A stretch of DNA of 64,000 nucleotides from JALHSW01 sp963720675. GTDB taxonomy: Bacteria > Actinomycetota > Acidimicrobiia > IMCC26256 > PALSA-555. The stretch covers positions 339,380 to 403,379 of the forward strand of contig CAVRGH010000005.1 in NCBI GenBank assembly GCA_963720675.1, given 5' to 3'. Below are positions 17,919 through 26,591 of this stretch, one piece after another. The translations under genes and the position numbers were made by a program. Under the pieces are notes generated by a model. The model saw only the letters and a list, made by a program, of their open reading frames with translations. It had not been told where the DNA came from and made no database searches. Each line of letters opens with the position of its first letter. The first letter of the stretch is position 1.

Positions 17919-19035
17919 ATGAAGGCACTGGTGTACGACGGCAAGGAGGCGCGGATCCGAGACGACGTCGAGGTCCGCCCGCCCGGACCGACCGAGGTCA
18001 AGGTGCGCGTCACCAACGCCGGGTTGTGCCACAGCGACCTGAGCGTGCTCGACGGGACGATCCCGTGGCCCCCACCGGCAGTGCTCGGGCACGAGGGCGC
18101 GGGGGTCGTCGACGCGGTCGGCGAGGCGGTGCACCACGTCGCGCCGGGCGACCACGTCGTGCTCCAGACGATGGCGTTCTGCGGTGTGTGCAAGTGGTGC
18201 AACACCGGCCGCCCCGCCTACTGCCGCAAGAGCATCGCGAACGCGTCGCAGCCGTTCACCGTCGGCGGCGAGGCCGCGTGGAACTTCGCGGCGACGTCGT
18301 GCCTCTCGGAGTACACCGTGGTCTCCGGCGTGCAGGCGGTGAAGATCGACCCCGAGATCGACCTCTCGGTCGCCTGCCTCATCGGTTGCGGCGTGCTCAC
18401 CGGCATCGGTTCGGTGTGGAACCGCACGAACCTGACGATCGGCGATACGTGCGTCGTCTTCGGAGTCGGCGGCGTCGGGCTCAACGTCATCCAGGCGGCG
18501 AAGGTGAAGGGCGCGAAGCGGATCATCGCGGTCGACACGGTCGCATCGAAGGAGGCCGCGGCGAGCGCGTTCGGGGCCACCGACTTCATCCTGGCGGGCG
18601 AGGGCGTCGACGTCGTCGCGATCGTGCGGGAGTGGTTCCCGACCGAGATCGCGAACATCGTCGGATCCTTCGGTGAGGGTGGTGTCGACTACGCGTTCGA
18701 TTGCGTCGGCCATCCCGACATCCTCAACCAGTGCCTCGAGATGCTCGACTGGGGTGGTGAGGCCGTCGCCGTCGGCGTCCCCGCACCCACGGCGACCGTG
18801 CCGGCTCGGGTCACGAACTTCACCCACGTCGAGCGCACCCTCACCGGCTCGCGCGCCGGGTCGCACCGACCGCACTGGGACATCCCCTTGATCGTCGATG
18901 CCTACCAGCGCGGGCTCGATCAAGCTCGACGAGCTCGTGAGCGAGCGCTACCCGCTCGACGACTGGGAGCACGCCGTGCACGACCTGCACGACGGCAAGC
19001 TCGCCCGGGGCGTCCTCACCGTCTCGAAGCCGTAG
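17919..19035 (+). CDS. Zinc-dependent alcohol dehydrogenase (MDR family), frameshifted
   Basis: A medium-chain dehydrogenase of about 371 residues. Catalytic zinc ligands lie in GLCHSD and GHEGAG; the structural zinc lobe reads CGVCKWCNTGRPAYC. The nucleotide-binding GVGGVGLNVIQAAKVKGA is intact. Near 18912 one extra G (GCGGGCTCG for GCGGCTCG) breaks the frame; the tail SIKLDELVSERYPLDDWEHAV ending VLTVSKP then closes at 19035. It resembles class III-type actinobacterial enzymes. The preceding 98 bases contain a TTGACG hexamer at 17884. Its partner is probably the aldehyde dehydrogenase upstream. Confidence 0.85.
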
Positions 19036-19069
19036 GCCGGGGTCCAACGACTCCGATGCCGCCACGCTG

Positions 19070-19817
19070 ATGGAGACGGTCGAGGTCGCGGCACCGCTTC
19101 TGCGGGTCCGCCCGGCTCGGGGCACGGCGGGTACGTGGCCGGGCTGGTGGCGGCGGCGCTCGAGGCGCCGGCCGAGATCACGCTCCGGCGTCCACCGCCG
19201 ATGGCGACGCCGATGCGGCTCGAGGTCGCCGACGGGATCGGCCATGCTGCACGATGGCGACTCGGTCGTCGCGGAGGGCCGCACCGTCGCCCCGCTCGAC
19301 GTGACGCCGCCGGGCGTCGCCCGCTGGGCCGACGCCGAAGCGGCGGCCGCGTGGTACGAGGAGCACGATGGGCTGCACCCGTTCCGCACCTGCTTCGGGT
19401 GCGGCATCGAGCGCGAGCCCGGCGACGGGTTGCGTGAGTTCTTCGGGCCGGTCCCCGGCCGCGACGACCTGTGCGCCGCGCCGTTCGTGCCCGACGCGAG
19501 CCTGGTGCGAGGGGGGCGGCACCGAGATCGCGCCGGTCTTCGTGTGGGCCGCACTCGACTGCCCGAGCGCGGCGCCGGCCATGCTCGACGGCCGGCTCTG
19601 TGTGCTCGGGCGCCTGGCGGTCGAGCAGCGCGGGCCGGTCGAGGTGGGGTACCGGTACGTCGTGACGTCGTGGCTCGAGCAGCAGGACGGGCGCAAGTTC
19701 CACACCGCCGCGGCACTGTGCACCGACATGGGCAACGTGCAGGCGGTCGCACGCGCGACCTGGATCGAAGTGGATCCGGCAACATTCGCCGAGAGCAGTG
19801 GGAAGAGGGGGAGCTGA
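19070..19817 (+). pseudogene. Hotdog-fold thioesterase-like protein, several frameshifts
   Basis: Three overlapping frames each carry part of one protein. HGGYVAGLVAAALEAPAEI is the N-terminal helix region; then HPFRTCFGCGIEREPGDGLR is a hallmark of a thioesterase-like hotdog family; then GGTEIAPVFVWAALDCPSA to SSGKRGS. Breaks lie near 19120, 19235 (extra A) and 19512 (extra G in a G6 run). Repairing them gives one chain of about 248 residues. The family probably hydrolyses or binds acyl-CoAs. I think the breaks are sequencing errors, since the segments are otherwise clean and the next gene starts two bases later. Confidence 0.65.
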
Positions 19818-19818
19818 C

Positions 19819-20753
19819 ATGGCAATGCCACCCGAGGTGAAGGAGCTCGCCGCGAAGGTCCGCAACTGGGGCCGCTGGGGTGACGACGACGAGATCGGCA
19901 CGCTGAACCTCATCACCGACGACGTGGTGAAGGCCGCGGCCGCGAGAGATCACGACCGGGCAAGCGGCTCGCGCTCGGGTTGCCGCTCGACGAGGAGGGG
20001 CCGCAGAGCGGTGCGATCCCGGGTCGTGACAACCCGGTGCGCGAGATGATCATGGTGGACACTCCGCTCACCGGCGACCCGTCGGACTTCACGACGAGCG
20101 ACGACAAGGTCACGATGGGCATCCAGTCGGCGACGCACTGGGACGCGCTCGCGCACGTCAGCTACGAGGGCAACCTGTACAACGGCGTGAAGTCGCAGGA
20201 CGTCATCACGGCGGCCAGGGGCGCCGCCAAGATGGGCATCGACAAGATCAAGACGCTCGTCTCGCGCGGCGTGCTGCTCGACGTCGCGAAGGCGAAGGGC
20301 GTCGACCGGATCGAGGGCAACTACCCGCTGACCGGTGCCGACCTCGACGCCGCGTGCGAGCTCGGCAAGGTCGAGGTGCGGTCGGGCGACGTCGTGCTGA
20401 TCCGCACCGGCCAGATGCAGCTGTTCTTCGCGGGCGACCGGGCGGCCTACGGCACGCCGTGCTCGGGTCCGTCGCTCCAGACCGTGGAGTGGTTCCACTC
20501 GCACGACGTGGCCGCGGTGGCCACCGACAACATCGTGTTCGAGTGCTTCCCGTCCGAGCGGGAGGACGCCATGCTCCCGGTGCACCTCCTCCACCTCGTC
20601 GACATGGGGATGACCCAGGGGCAGAACTGGAACCTGGAGGAGCTCGCGAAGGACTGCGCGGCCGACGGTCGGTACTCGTTCTTCCTCGACGCGTCGCCGA
20701 TGCCCTTCACCGGCGCGGTCGGCTCGCCGGTGAACCCGATCGTCATCAAGTAG
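19819..20753 (+). CDS. Cyclase family protein (kynurenine-formamidase-like), frameshifted
   Basis: A metal-dependent hydrolase of the cyclase family, about 310 residues. The N-terminus RNWGRWGDDDEIGTLNLI is typical. The body has a metal-binding QSATHWDALAHV motif, then SRGVLLDVA, RSGDVVLIRTG and FECFPSE. Two single-base insertions near 19943 (AGAG) and 19960 (GGGC) break the frame between residues about 42 and 50. The ATG follows the thioesterase stop directly. Members open cyclic amides or esters or act on polyketide-like rings; the exact role is unknown. Confidence 0.82.
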
Positions 20754-20757
20754 CGCG

Positions 20758-21617
20758 ATGGCGCGGCGCTCGCACGAACCCGACCCGATCGCCGGCCGGG
20801 TCGCGCTCGTCACCGGCGCGTCGTCGGGGATCGGTGCGGCGAGCGCGGTCGCCCTGGCCGAGGCCGGGTGCGGCGGCGGTCGTGGTGTGCGCCCGTCGCG
20901 AGGATCGCCTGGCTGAGGTCCTGGAGCAGTGCCGCGCGCATGCACCGGACTCCGCGATGTTCCCGGTCGATCTGGTCGACCTCGACGCGCTGCCCGGGTT
21001 CGTCGAGCGGGTCCAGGCGCGAGGTCGGACCGATCGACCTGCTGGTGAACAACGCCGGCGTGGCGAAGCGGCGGCGGATGCCGGACCTCACCGTGGCCGA
21101 GCTCGACGCGGTGATGCGCATCAACTTCTACGCGCCGGTCGTGCTCACCGGCGCAGTGGTGCCCGGGCATGATCGAGCGCGGCCACGGCCGGATCGTCAA
21201 CGTCTCCTCGATGGGGACGCGCAGCGCCGCCTTGCGGGTGGGCGCGTACGCGGCGTCGAAGGCCGCGCTGGAGTCGTGGACCGAGGGCCTGATGCTCGAC
21301 CTGCTGGGGACGGGCGTGCGGGCGCAGCTGCTCGTGCCGGGGACGACGAAGACCGAGTTCTCGGCGCCGACGCCCGACAACGAGCCGCCGTTCCCGCCGG
21401 ATCCGAACGCCCAGGACCCGGAGGAAGTCGCGGCGGGGCTGCTCGCGCTGCTGCGCTCGGACGACTTCGAGGGGTTCGCGAGCGCCGCGCACGCGGCGAC
21501 GTCGCACGCGAAGCGCTCCGACCCCAACGGGTTCCTCGCCGCCGTACGCGAGCACCTCACGCCGTCCGCCCCGGGTGAGGGGGAGCCGGGCGAAGGGGAG
21601 CCGGACGAGGGGACTAG
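20758..21617 (+). pseudogene. Short-chain dehydrogenase, multiple frameshifts
   Basis: One SDR spread over three frames. GRVALVTGASSGIGAASAVALAEAG is the Rossmann start; AAVVVCARREDRLAEVLEQC follows after an extra G near 20868; VGPIDLLVNNAGVAKR follows after an inserted C near 21021 (GCG-C-GAG); MIERGHGRIVNVSSMGTRS with YAASKAALES holding catalytic Tyr and Lys follows after an extra G near 21173. The C-terminal end is uncertain: the repaired frame has no stop before the next SDR, and the likely TAG at 21615 needs another shift. It starts four bases after the cyclase. Confidence 0.68.
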
Positions 21618-21628
21618 GTTCCCGGCCC

Positions 21629-22383
21629 GTGGAACGCTTCGAGGGTCGAGTGGTCGTGGTGACCGGTGCCGGTTCGGGCATCGGGAAGGCGACGGCAACC
21701 AGGTTCGGGTCCGAGGGCGGCGTGGTCGCCTGCCTCGACGTCAACGAGGAGGCCGCCGGCGCCACCGCGGCGGCGATCGTCGCCGCCGGTGGGAAGGCGC
21801 AGGCCTGGGGGCTCGACGTCACCGACGCGGCGGCCAGGTCGACCGCGTGATCGCCGCGGTGGCCGACGAGCTCGGGCGCCCTTCGGTGCTCGCCAACATC
21901 GCGGGGATCGGCAAGTTCGCCCGCTCCGAGGAGCAGCCCGTCGAGGAGTTCCGCAAGATCATCGAGGTGAACCTGATCGGGGCGTTCGCGGTGTCGCGGG
22001 CATGCCTGCCGCACCTGCTCGAGACGCGCGGCAACATCGTCAACGTCTCGTCGAGCGCCGGGATCTTCGGGCAGCCCTACAACGCCGCGTACTGCGCGTC
22101 GAAGGGTGGCGTGTCGCTGATGACCAAGGCGATGGCAACCGAGTACACCCGGCGTGGTGTGCGCGTGAACGCCGTGGCACCTGCTGGCATCGACACACCG
22201 ATCGCGAACGACTTCGCGTTCGTCGAGGGCACCGATCTGCGCGAGTACGCCAAGATGATGCCGCCGACCGGGGAGATGGGCACGCCCGAGATGGTGGCGT
22301 CGCTCATGGCCTACCTCGCGTCCGACGAGGCGAGCTACATCAACGGGACGATCGTCCCCATCGACATGGGTGTCACGGCATGA
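21629..22383 (+). CDS. Short-chain dehydrogenase, frameshifted
   Basis: An SDR of about 251 residues starting at GTG (VERFEGRVVVVTGAGSGIG). A one-base loss near 21833 moves the frame; after it come VDRVIAAVADELGRPSVLANIAGIG, IVNVSSSAGIFGQPYNAAYCASKGG with the YxxxK catalytic pair (Tyr then CASK), and a normal C-terminus (NGTIVPIDMG). The cofactor-preference Asp after the glycine motif (LDVNEE) suggests NAD. It lies behind another SDR and may reduce or oxidise the same acyl chain. Confidence 0.8.
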
Positions 22384-22397
22384 CGCCCGAAGGAGGA

Positions 22398-22416
22398 GAC
22401 GTCACGTGCTGACGTC
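22398..22416. promoter_or_regulatory. Perfect inverted repeat before the PPOX gene
   Basis: GACGTCA-CGTGC-TGACGTC is an exact 7-5-7 palindrome between the SDR stop and the PPOX start. It differs in geometry from the CTGACG boxes. It may be an operator or a stem in the mRNA leader. Confidence 0.4.
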
Positions 22417-22437
22417 GCGGAGAGCAGGAGTGTTCGC

Positions 22438-22950
22438 ATGACCGACGCAGCCGGGACCCCGTTCGGGAAGGGCGTCAAGCAGCGCGACCTCATCAAGATG
22501 AGCCAGGAGGAGATCGACGAGTTCCTCCAGGGATGGCACACGATGAACTGCGCGACGATGAACCACGACGGCACCATCCACCTCGTCGCCATGTGGTACG
22601 GCTTCCTCGAAGGCTGCACCGCGCTGGAGACCAAGGCGAAGAGCCAGAAGGTCCAGAACCTGCGCCGCAACCCGCAGATCACGTGCCTGGTCGAGGAGGG
22701 CGACTCCTACGACCAGCTGCGCGGCGTCGAGATGGTGGGCACCGGGGAGATCATCGAGGACCCCGACCGGATCTTCGAGCTCGGCGTGAGCGTCTTCGAG
22801 CGGACGACGGGCGCGAAGTACACCGAGGACATGAAGGCCGGGGTCGAGGCGATGATCAACAAGCGGGTCGTCGTGAAGATCAACGTCGAGAAGTACGTGA
22901 CCTGGGACCACCGCAAGCTCGGCCTCCCCGACATGTCCACCTCCACCTGA
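22438..22950 (+). CDS. PPOX-class (pyridoxamine 5'-phosphate oxidase fold) flavin/F420-binding protein
   Basis: A 170-residue split-barrel protein. MSQEEIDEFLQGWHTMNCATMNHDGTIHLVAMWYGFLEG and KVQNLRRNPQITCLVEEG are typical of actinobacterial PPOX proteins, many of which bind coenzyme F420 or FMN and act as small reductases. GGAG lies 12-15 bases before the ATG. It follows the SDR with 54 bases between. The substrate is unknown; together with three luciferase-like proteins in the window it fits an F420-rich metabolism. Confidence 0.82.
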   Translation: MTDAAGTPFGKGVKQRDLIKMSQEEIDEFLQGWHTMNCATMNHDGTIHLVAMWYGFLEGCTALETKAKSQKVQNLRRNPQITCLVEEGDSYDQLRGVEMVGTGEIIEDPDRIFELGVSVFERTTGAKYTEDMKAGVEAMINKRVVVKINVEKYVTWDHRKLGLPDMSTST

Positions 22951-22962
22951 CCCGTCTGACGA

Positions 22963-23021
22963 TTGGATGCGTCGCTCATCCGGCTCTGCCGGGGTGAGAG
23001 ATGCAGGTCCATGAACACTGG
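22963..23021 (+). repeat. Left copy of a 59-bp inverted repeat flanking the methyltransferase
   Basis: By eye, 44 of 59 bases match the reverse complement of 23841-23899 with no gaps; the core GGTGAGAGAYGCAGGTCC is the best conserved part. Like the right copy it can fold, GCGTCGCTCATCC against GGTGAGAGATGC, with some G-T pairs. Confidence 0.7.
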
Positions 23022-23084
23022 GCCTGCACGACATCTCGACCAAATCCCGGCGAGCCGCGGACGTTCGGATGCGATGCTGCTCCG

Positions 23085-23831
23085 GTGACCGGACGTGCGG
23101 CATACGAGACGATCGGCGTCGGGTACACGGGGCGCCGCGTGCCCGACCCGCGCCTCGCAGCTCGCATCCACGACGCACTCGACGAAGCCCGGACGGTCGT
23201 GAACGTGGGCGCCGGGGCCGCCTCCTACGAGCCGACGGACCGATTGGTCGTCGCGGTCGAGCCATCGAGCGTGATGCTGGCGCAGCGCCCCGTCGGTGCC
23301 GCGGTGGCCCTCCGGGGCGTGGCGGAGGCGCTGCCCGTCGCCGGCGACACGTTCGACGCCGCACTCGCCGTCCTCACGGTGCACCACTGGGCCGACGTCG
23401 ACGCCGGCCTCGCCGAGATGCGGCGTGTGGCGCGTCGCCAGGTCGTGTTCGGGTTCGACCCGGACCGTCAGCTCGACCTCTGGTTCACCGCCGAGTACGT
23501 GCCCGCGTCCGCCGCGTTCGAGAGCGGTCGAGCGCCCGGGGTCGCGCGCGTTGCTGACGTACTCGGGGGAGCCCGCGTCGAGCCGGTCCCGATCCCGCAC
23601 GACTGCTCCGACGGCTTCCTCGGCGCCTACTGGCGACGGCCCGAGGCGTACCTCGACCCCGACGTGCGGGCGTCGATCTCGTCGCTGGCCCAGCTCGACC
23701 CGGCGGACGTCGAGCCCGGCGTCGAACGGCTCGCGACCGACCTGGCCTCGGGCGCCTGGCGCCAGCGCCACGCCGACCTGCTCGCGCTCGACGAGCTCGA
23801 CCTGGGCTACCGCCTGATCGTCGCGGGTTGA
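23085..23831 (+). CDS. Class I SAM-dependent methyltransferase
   Basis: A 248-residue protein with motif I VVNVGAGAASYEP, an acidic end of strand 2 (VVAVEPS), and motif IV-V region DTFDAALAVLTVHHWADVDAGLAEMRRV, the methyltransferase_11 pattern. GTG at 23085 (MTGRAAYETIGVGYTGRR) is preferred; an earlier ATG at 23001 would take in the left inverted repeat and a non-homologous stretch. It probably methylates a small molecule in the cytoplasm. It stands alone, bracketed by two inverted 59-bp repeats, unlike any other gene here. Confidence 0.85.
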   Translation: MTGRAAYETIGVGYTGRRVPDPRLAARIHDALDEARTVVNVGAGAASYEPTDRLVVAVEPSSVMLAQRPVGAAVALRGVAEALPVAGDTFDAALAVLTVHHWADVDAGLAEMRRVARRQVVFGFDPDRQLDLWFTAEYVPASAAFESGRAPGVARVADVLGGARVEPVPIPHDCSDGFLGAYWRRPEAYLDPDVRASISSLAQLDPADVEPGVERLATDLASGAWRQRHADLLALDELDLGYRLIVAG

Positions 23832-23840
23832 GCGCCAGAG

Positions 23841-23899
23841 CCAGCGATCACGGACCTGCGTCTCTCACCATCACAGAGGAAGGTGAGAGACGCCTCCAG
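23841..23899 (-). repeat. Right copy of the 59-bp inverted repeat
   Basis: Inverted partner of 22963-23021. The pair encloses only the methyltransferase gene. Confidence 0.7.
23858..23893. terminator. Bidirectional hairpin between convergent genes
   Basis: GCGTCTCTCACC and GGTGAGAGACGC are exact 12-bp complements around a 12-base loop. The stem lies between the methyltransferase stop (23831) and the minus-strand amidohydrolase stop (23910), inside the right inverted repeat. Confidence 0.65.
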
Positions 23900-23909
23900 G
23901 GGCCAGGCG

Positions 23910-25622
23910 CTAGGAGGCGGTGACGGTGTCGGTGTCGCGGCCGCTGCGAAGGAGGGCGCCGCCCACCTCGCCGGTCAGCACGTTGTCGCGGACGACCTCG
24001 ACCCCGTTCACGATCACGTGGGAGATCCCATCGGCCTCGCCGTAGAGCCGACCCGCGCCCGCCGGCATGTCGTTGCGCCACGAGACCGGGCCCGGCGCGA
24101 TCTTCGCCTCGTCGAACACGACGAGGTCGGCGTGCCACCCCTCGGCGATGCGCCCGCGCTCGCGCAGCCCGTACAGCCGCGCCGGCACGTCGGTCAAGAA
24201 GTGGACGGCCTCCTCCAGCTCGATGAGGTCGCGGTCGCGACACGAGCGCAGCATCGCGGTCGCGAAGCTGAACGTGGAGAGCATGTCGAGATGGGCGCCG
24301 GCGTCGGACGCGCCCACGACCGCACGCGGGTCGCGCCACACGTCGCGGCGCAGCTCCCAGCTGGCCTGGTCGTCGCCCGCGAGCGGGGGCATCAGCACGG
24401 TGCGCAGCTCGTCGAGGATGACGATGTCGCACAGCGCGTCGAACGGTTCCTGCCCGCGCTCGGTCGCCACGTCGCCGACGAGCCGGCCGGCCAGCCCCTC
24501 GTTCTCCGGCGAGAACGTCTCGACGATGGTCAGGGCCTCCCACTTCGCGATGCCACGCAGGACGCCGGCCTCGGGCGAGTTCGCGCCTTCCAGCAGCTTG
24601 GCCCGCTCGGCCGGGTCGGCCAGCAGCGCCATCTTCTCGGGGACGGGGAGCGACATCGGCTTGCGCCAGCCGGGGAGTGCGTCGAGCACGAACCCTGCCT
24701 TGAAGGTGAGGTGCGTCCGCATGACATCGGGCATCGTCAGCGCGAGCACCTTGCCGCCGCGCTCGGCCGCGTAGTCGCCGGCGCGCAGCATGTCCCACGC
24801 GATCTGGGCCCGGCCCGCGTTCGGGACGAGCACGTTCCAGTTGAGCGGCCGGTCCGCCGCCTTCGACATCTCGGTCATGAGGAGCATGTGCTGCTCCTCG
24901 AAGCCCCCGACCGAGGGGATGAACTCGAGGGTCGTGCCCTCGTGCTCACCGGTCACCTTGGAGAGCGCGACGAGCTCCTCCGAGGTCGCCGAGCGCGATG
25001 GCACCGGGTCGCCGTTGCCGTCGTTGTGCGTCGGCGCGTGGGACGAGGAGAAGCCGAGGCCGCCCGCGGCGAGCGACTCCCCGAGGATCCGGCCCATCTC
25101 CGCGATCTGCTCGGGTGTCGCCTCGTTGCCGACCGCGTCGTCACCCATGACGACCCGGCGGATGGCGCAGTGCCCGACGAGGAACCCCGCGTTCACCACG
25201 GTCGTGCCGTCGATGCGGTCGAGGTACTCGCCGAACGTGCGCCAGTCGTAGGGGACGCCCTCGACGAGCGACTCGAGCGGGATGCCCTCCACGCGCGAGA
25301 GCAGCTTCGTGAGGTAGTCGGTCTCACTCGCCTCGACCGGCGCGATGGTGAAGCCGCAGTTGCCGCCGATCACGGTGGTGACGCCGTGGAACGGTGACGG
25401 GGTGACCGCCGGATCCCACAAGACCTGCGCGTCGTAGTGCGTGTGGATGTCGACGAACCCGGGTGCGACGACGAGGCCGTCGGCCTCGATGACGCGCTCG
25501 GCGTCCTCGTCGATCTCCCCGATCGCCACGATGCGCCCGGCCCGCACGCCGACATCGGCCCGCCGGCGCGGTGCGCCGGTGCCGTCGACGACCTCGGCTC
25601 CGCGGATCACCAGGTCCAACAT
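23910..25622 (-). CDS. N-acyl-D-amino-acid deacylase family amidohydrolase
   Basis: An intact 570-residue paralogue of the gene at 14475. MLDLVIRGAEVVDGTGAPRRRADVGV, GFVDIHTHYDAQVLWDP (HxH metal site), GNCGFTIAP, VGHCAIRR, LNWNVLVPN and VGASDAGAHLD are all in order. ATG at 25622 is chosen because GAGGGGGAA lies nine bases upstream and it matches the paralogue's start; an earlier ATG at 25649 abuts the operator directly. The enzyme should hydrolyse a C-N bond in an amide or cyclic amide; the physiological substrate is not known. It diverges from a 3-alpha-HSD-like SDR across a CTGACG operator. Confidence 0.87.
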   Translation of the reverse strand: MLDLVIRGAEVVDGTGAPRRRADVGVRAGRIVAIGEIDEDAERVIEADGLVVAPGFVDIHTHYDAQVLWDPAVTPSPFHGVTTVIGGNCGFTIAPVEASETDYLTKLLSRVEGIPLESLVEGVPYDWRTFGEYLDRIDGTTVVNAGFLVGHCAIRRVVMGDDAVGNEATPEQIAEMGRILGESLAAGGLGFSSSHAPTHNDGNGDPVPSRSATSEELVALSKVTGEHEGTTLEFIPSVGGFEEQHMLLMTEMSKAADRPLNWNVLVPNAGRAQIAWDMLRAGDYAAERGGKVLALTMPDVMRTHLTFKAGFVLDALPGWRKPMSLPVPEKMALLADPAERAKLLEGANSPEAGVLRGIAKWEALTIVETFSPENEGLAGRLVGDVATERGQEPFDALCDIVILDELRTVLMPPLAGDDQASWELRRDVWRDPRAVVGASDAGAHLDMLSTFSFATAMLRSCRDRDLIELEEAVHFLTDVPARLYGLRERGRIAEGWHADLVVFDEAKIAPGPVSWRNDMPAGAGRLYGEADGISHVIVNGVEVVRDNVLTGEVGGALLRSGRDTDTVTAS

Positions 25623-25649
25623 CTGCAACGTTCCCCCTCGCCGCGTCAT

Positions 25650-25664
25650 CTGACGCCTCGTCAG
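25650..25664. promoter_or_regulatory. CTGACG-type operator, perfect
   Basis: CTGACGCCTCGTCAG is a perfect 6-3-6 palindrome in the divergent region between the amidohydrolase and the 3-alpha-HSD-like SDR, so one bound repressor could control both. Confidence 0.65.
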
Positions 25665-25744
25665 GGTAGCGTCGGCCTCCCTTCCGGGGCACCGGCCCGC
25701 GGGGGACGGCGGCTCGCGCCGACGGGACCAGGGGGAGCGGAACC

Positions 25745-26509
25745 ATGGGTGTGGTGGCGGTCACGGGATCGGCCGGCGGCATCGGCGGCGCGATCCGGCG
25801 CCGGATCGAGGCCGCGGGGCACCGGGTCCTCGGCATCGACGTCCGTGACGAGGAGATCATCGCCGACCTCTCGAGCACCGAGGGGCGGGCCGCCGCCTGC
25901 GCCGCGGTGATCGAGCAGGCGGACGGGCCGCTGGATGGACTCGTCGTCGCGGCCGGCATCGGCGGGAGCACGAGCGCGCCGCCGGAGATGGTCGCGCGCA
26001 TCAACTACTTCGGCGCCGTCGAGCTGCTCGAGGGCCTGCACGACCAGCTGGTCGACGGCGAGCTCCGTGCCGCGATCGCGATCGTGTCGAACTCCGCGAC
26101 TGCGATGCCGGTGGACGACCCGACCCTGGTCGATGCCTGTCTCGCAGGCGACGAGGACGCCGCGGTCGCGGCTGCTGCGCCGCTGCACGGCGAGACGGTG
26201 TACGCGCACGCGAAGCTGGCCCTCGGTCGCAAGCTGCGGCGCCTCGCCGTCGAGTGGGCCCCGGAGGTCCGCATCAACGGCGTCGCGCCCGGCCCGGTGC
26301 ACACGCCGCTGACGGCCGCGGCACTCGAGCACCCGGTGACGGGCGACCTCATCAAGAGCTTTCCGGTCCCGCTCGACCGCTGGGGCGAGAAGGACGAGAT
26401 CGCCGAGGCGGTCTGGTTCCTGCTCTCCGCGCAGTCGTCGTGGACCACCGGCTCGGTCCTGTTCGTCGACGGCGGCACCGATGCCCTCCTGAACCCCGAC
26501 CGCCTCTAG
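25745..26509 (+). CDS. 3-alpha-hydroxysteroid dehydrogenase/carbonyl reductase-like SDR
   Basis: A 254-residue SDR. VVAVTGSAGGIGGAIRRRIEAAGHRVLGIDVRDEEIIADLSS closely follows the N-terminus I recall for Comamonas 3-alpha-HSD/CR, including the shortened segment after IADLS. Catalytic Tyr and Lys are in VYAHAKLAL; the tail FVDGGTDALLNPDRL also fits that family. Such enzymes interconvert 3-hydroxy and 3-keto steroids and reduce other carbonyls. The steroid substrate is an inference from family and from neighbouring steroid-type genes. A repeated hairpin follows the stop. Confidence 0.83.
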   Translation: MGVVAVTGSAGGIGGAIRRRIEAAGHRVLGIDVRDEEIIADLSSTEGRAAACAAVIEQADGPLDGLVVAAGIGGSTSAPPEMVARINYFGAVELLEGLHDQLVDGELRAAIAIVSNSATAMPVDDPTLVDACLAGDEDAAVAAAAPLHGETVYAHAKLALGRKLRRLAVEWAPEVRINGVAPGPVHTPLTAAALEHPVTGDLIKSFPVPLDRWGEKDEIAEAVWFLLSAQSSWTTGSVLFVDGGTDALLNPDRL

Positions 26510-26519
26510 ACGAGGGGTT

Positions 26520-26573
26520 GTGGCGTCGGCATCGGTGTCTGAGACACCCAATGCCGACGCCAAAGCACCTCGG
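26520..26573 (-). repeat. Hairpin repeat element, copy A (terminator-like)
   Basis: GGCGTCGGCAT ... ATGCCGACGCC (26522-26561) is an exact 11-bp stem with an inner GGTGTC-TGA-GACACC stem. Read on the minus strand it starts CCGAGGTGCTTTGGCGTC and matches copy B at 45925. It lies 11 bases after the SDR stop. Confidence 0.75.
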
Positions 26574-26591
26574 AGAAGGAGTGAGACGACC

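Noticed and set aside
18900..21900. Programmed frameshifting or a decayed gene cluster
   Set aside because: No slippery heptamers or shared stem-loops are seen at the breaks, and the segments between keep clean coding bias; single inserted G or C bases explain them better.
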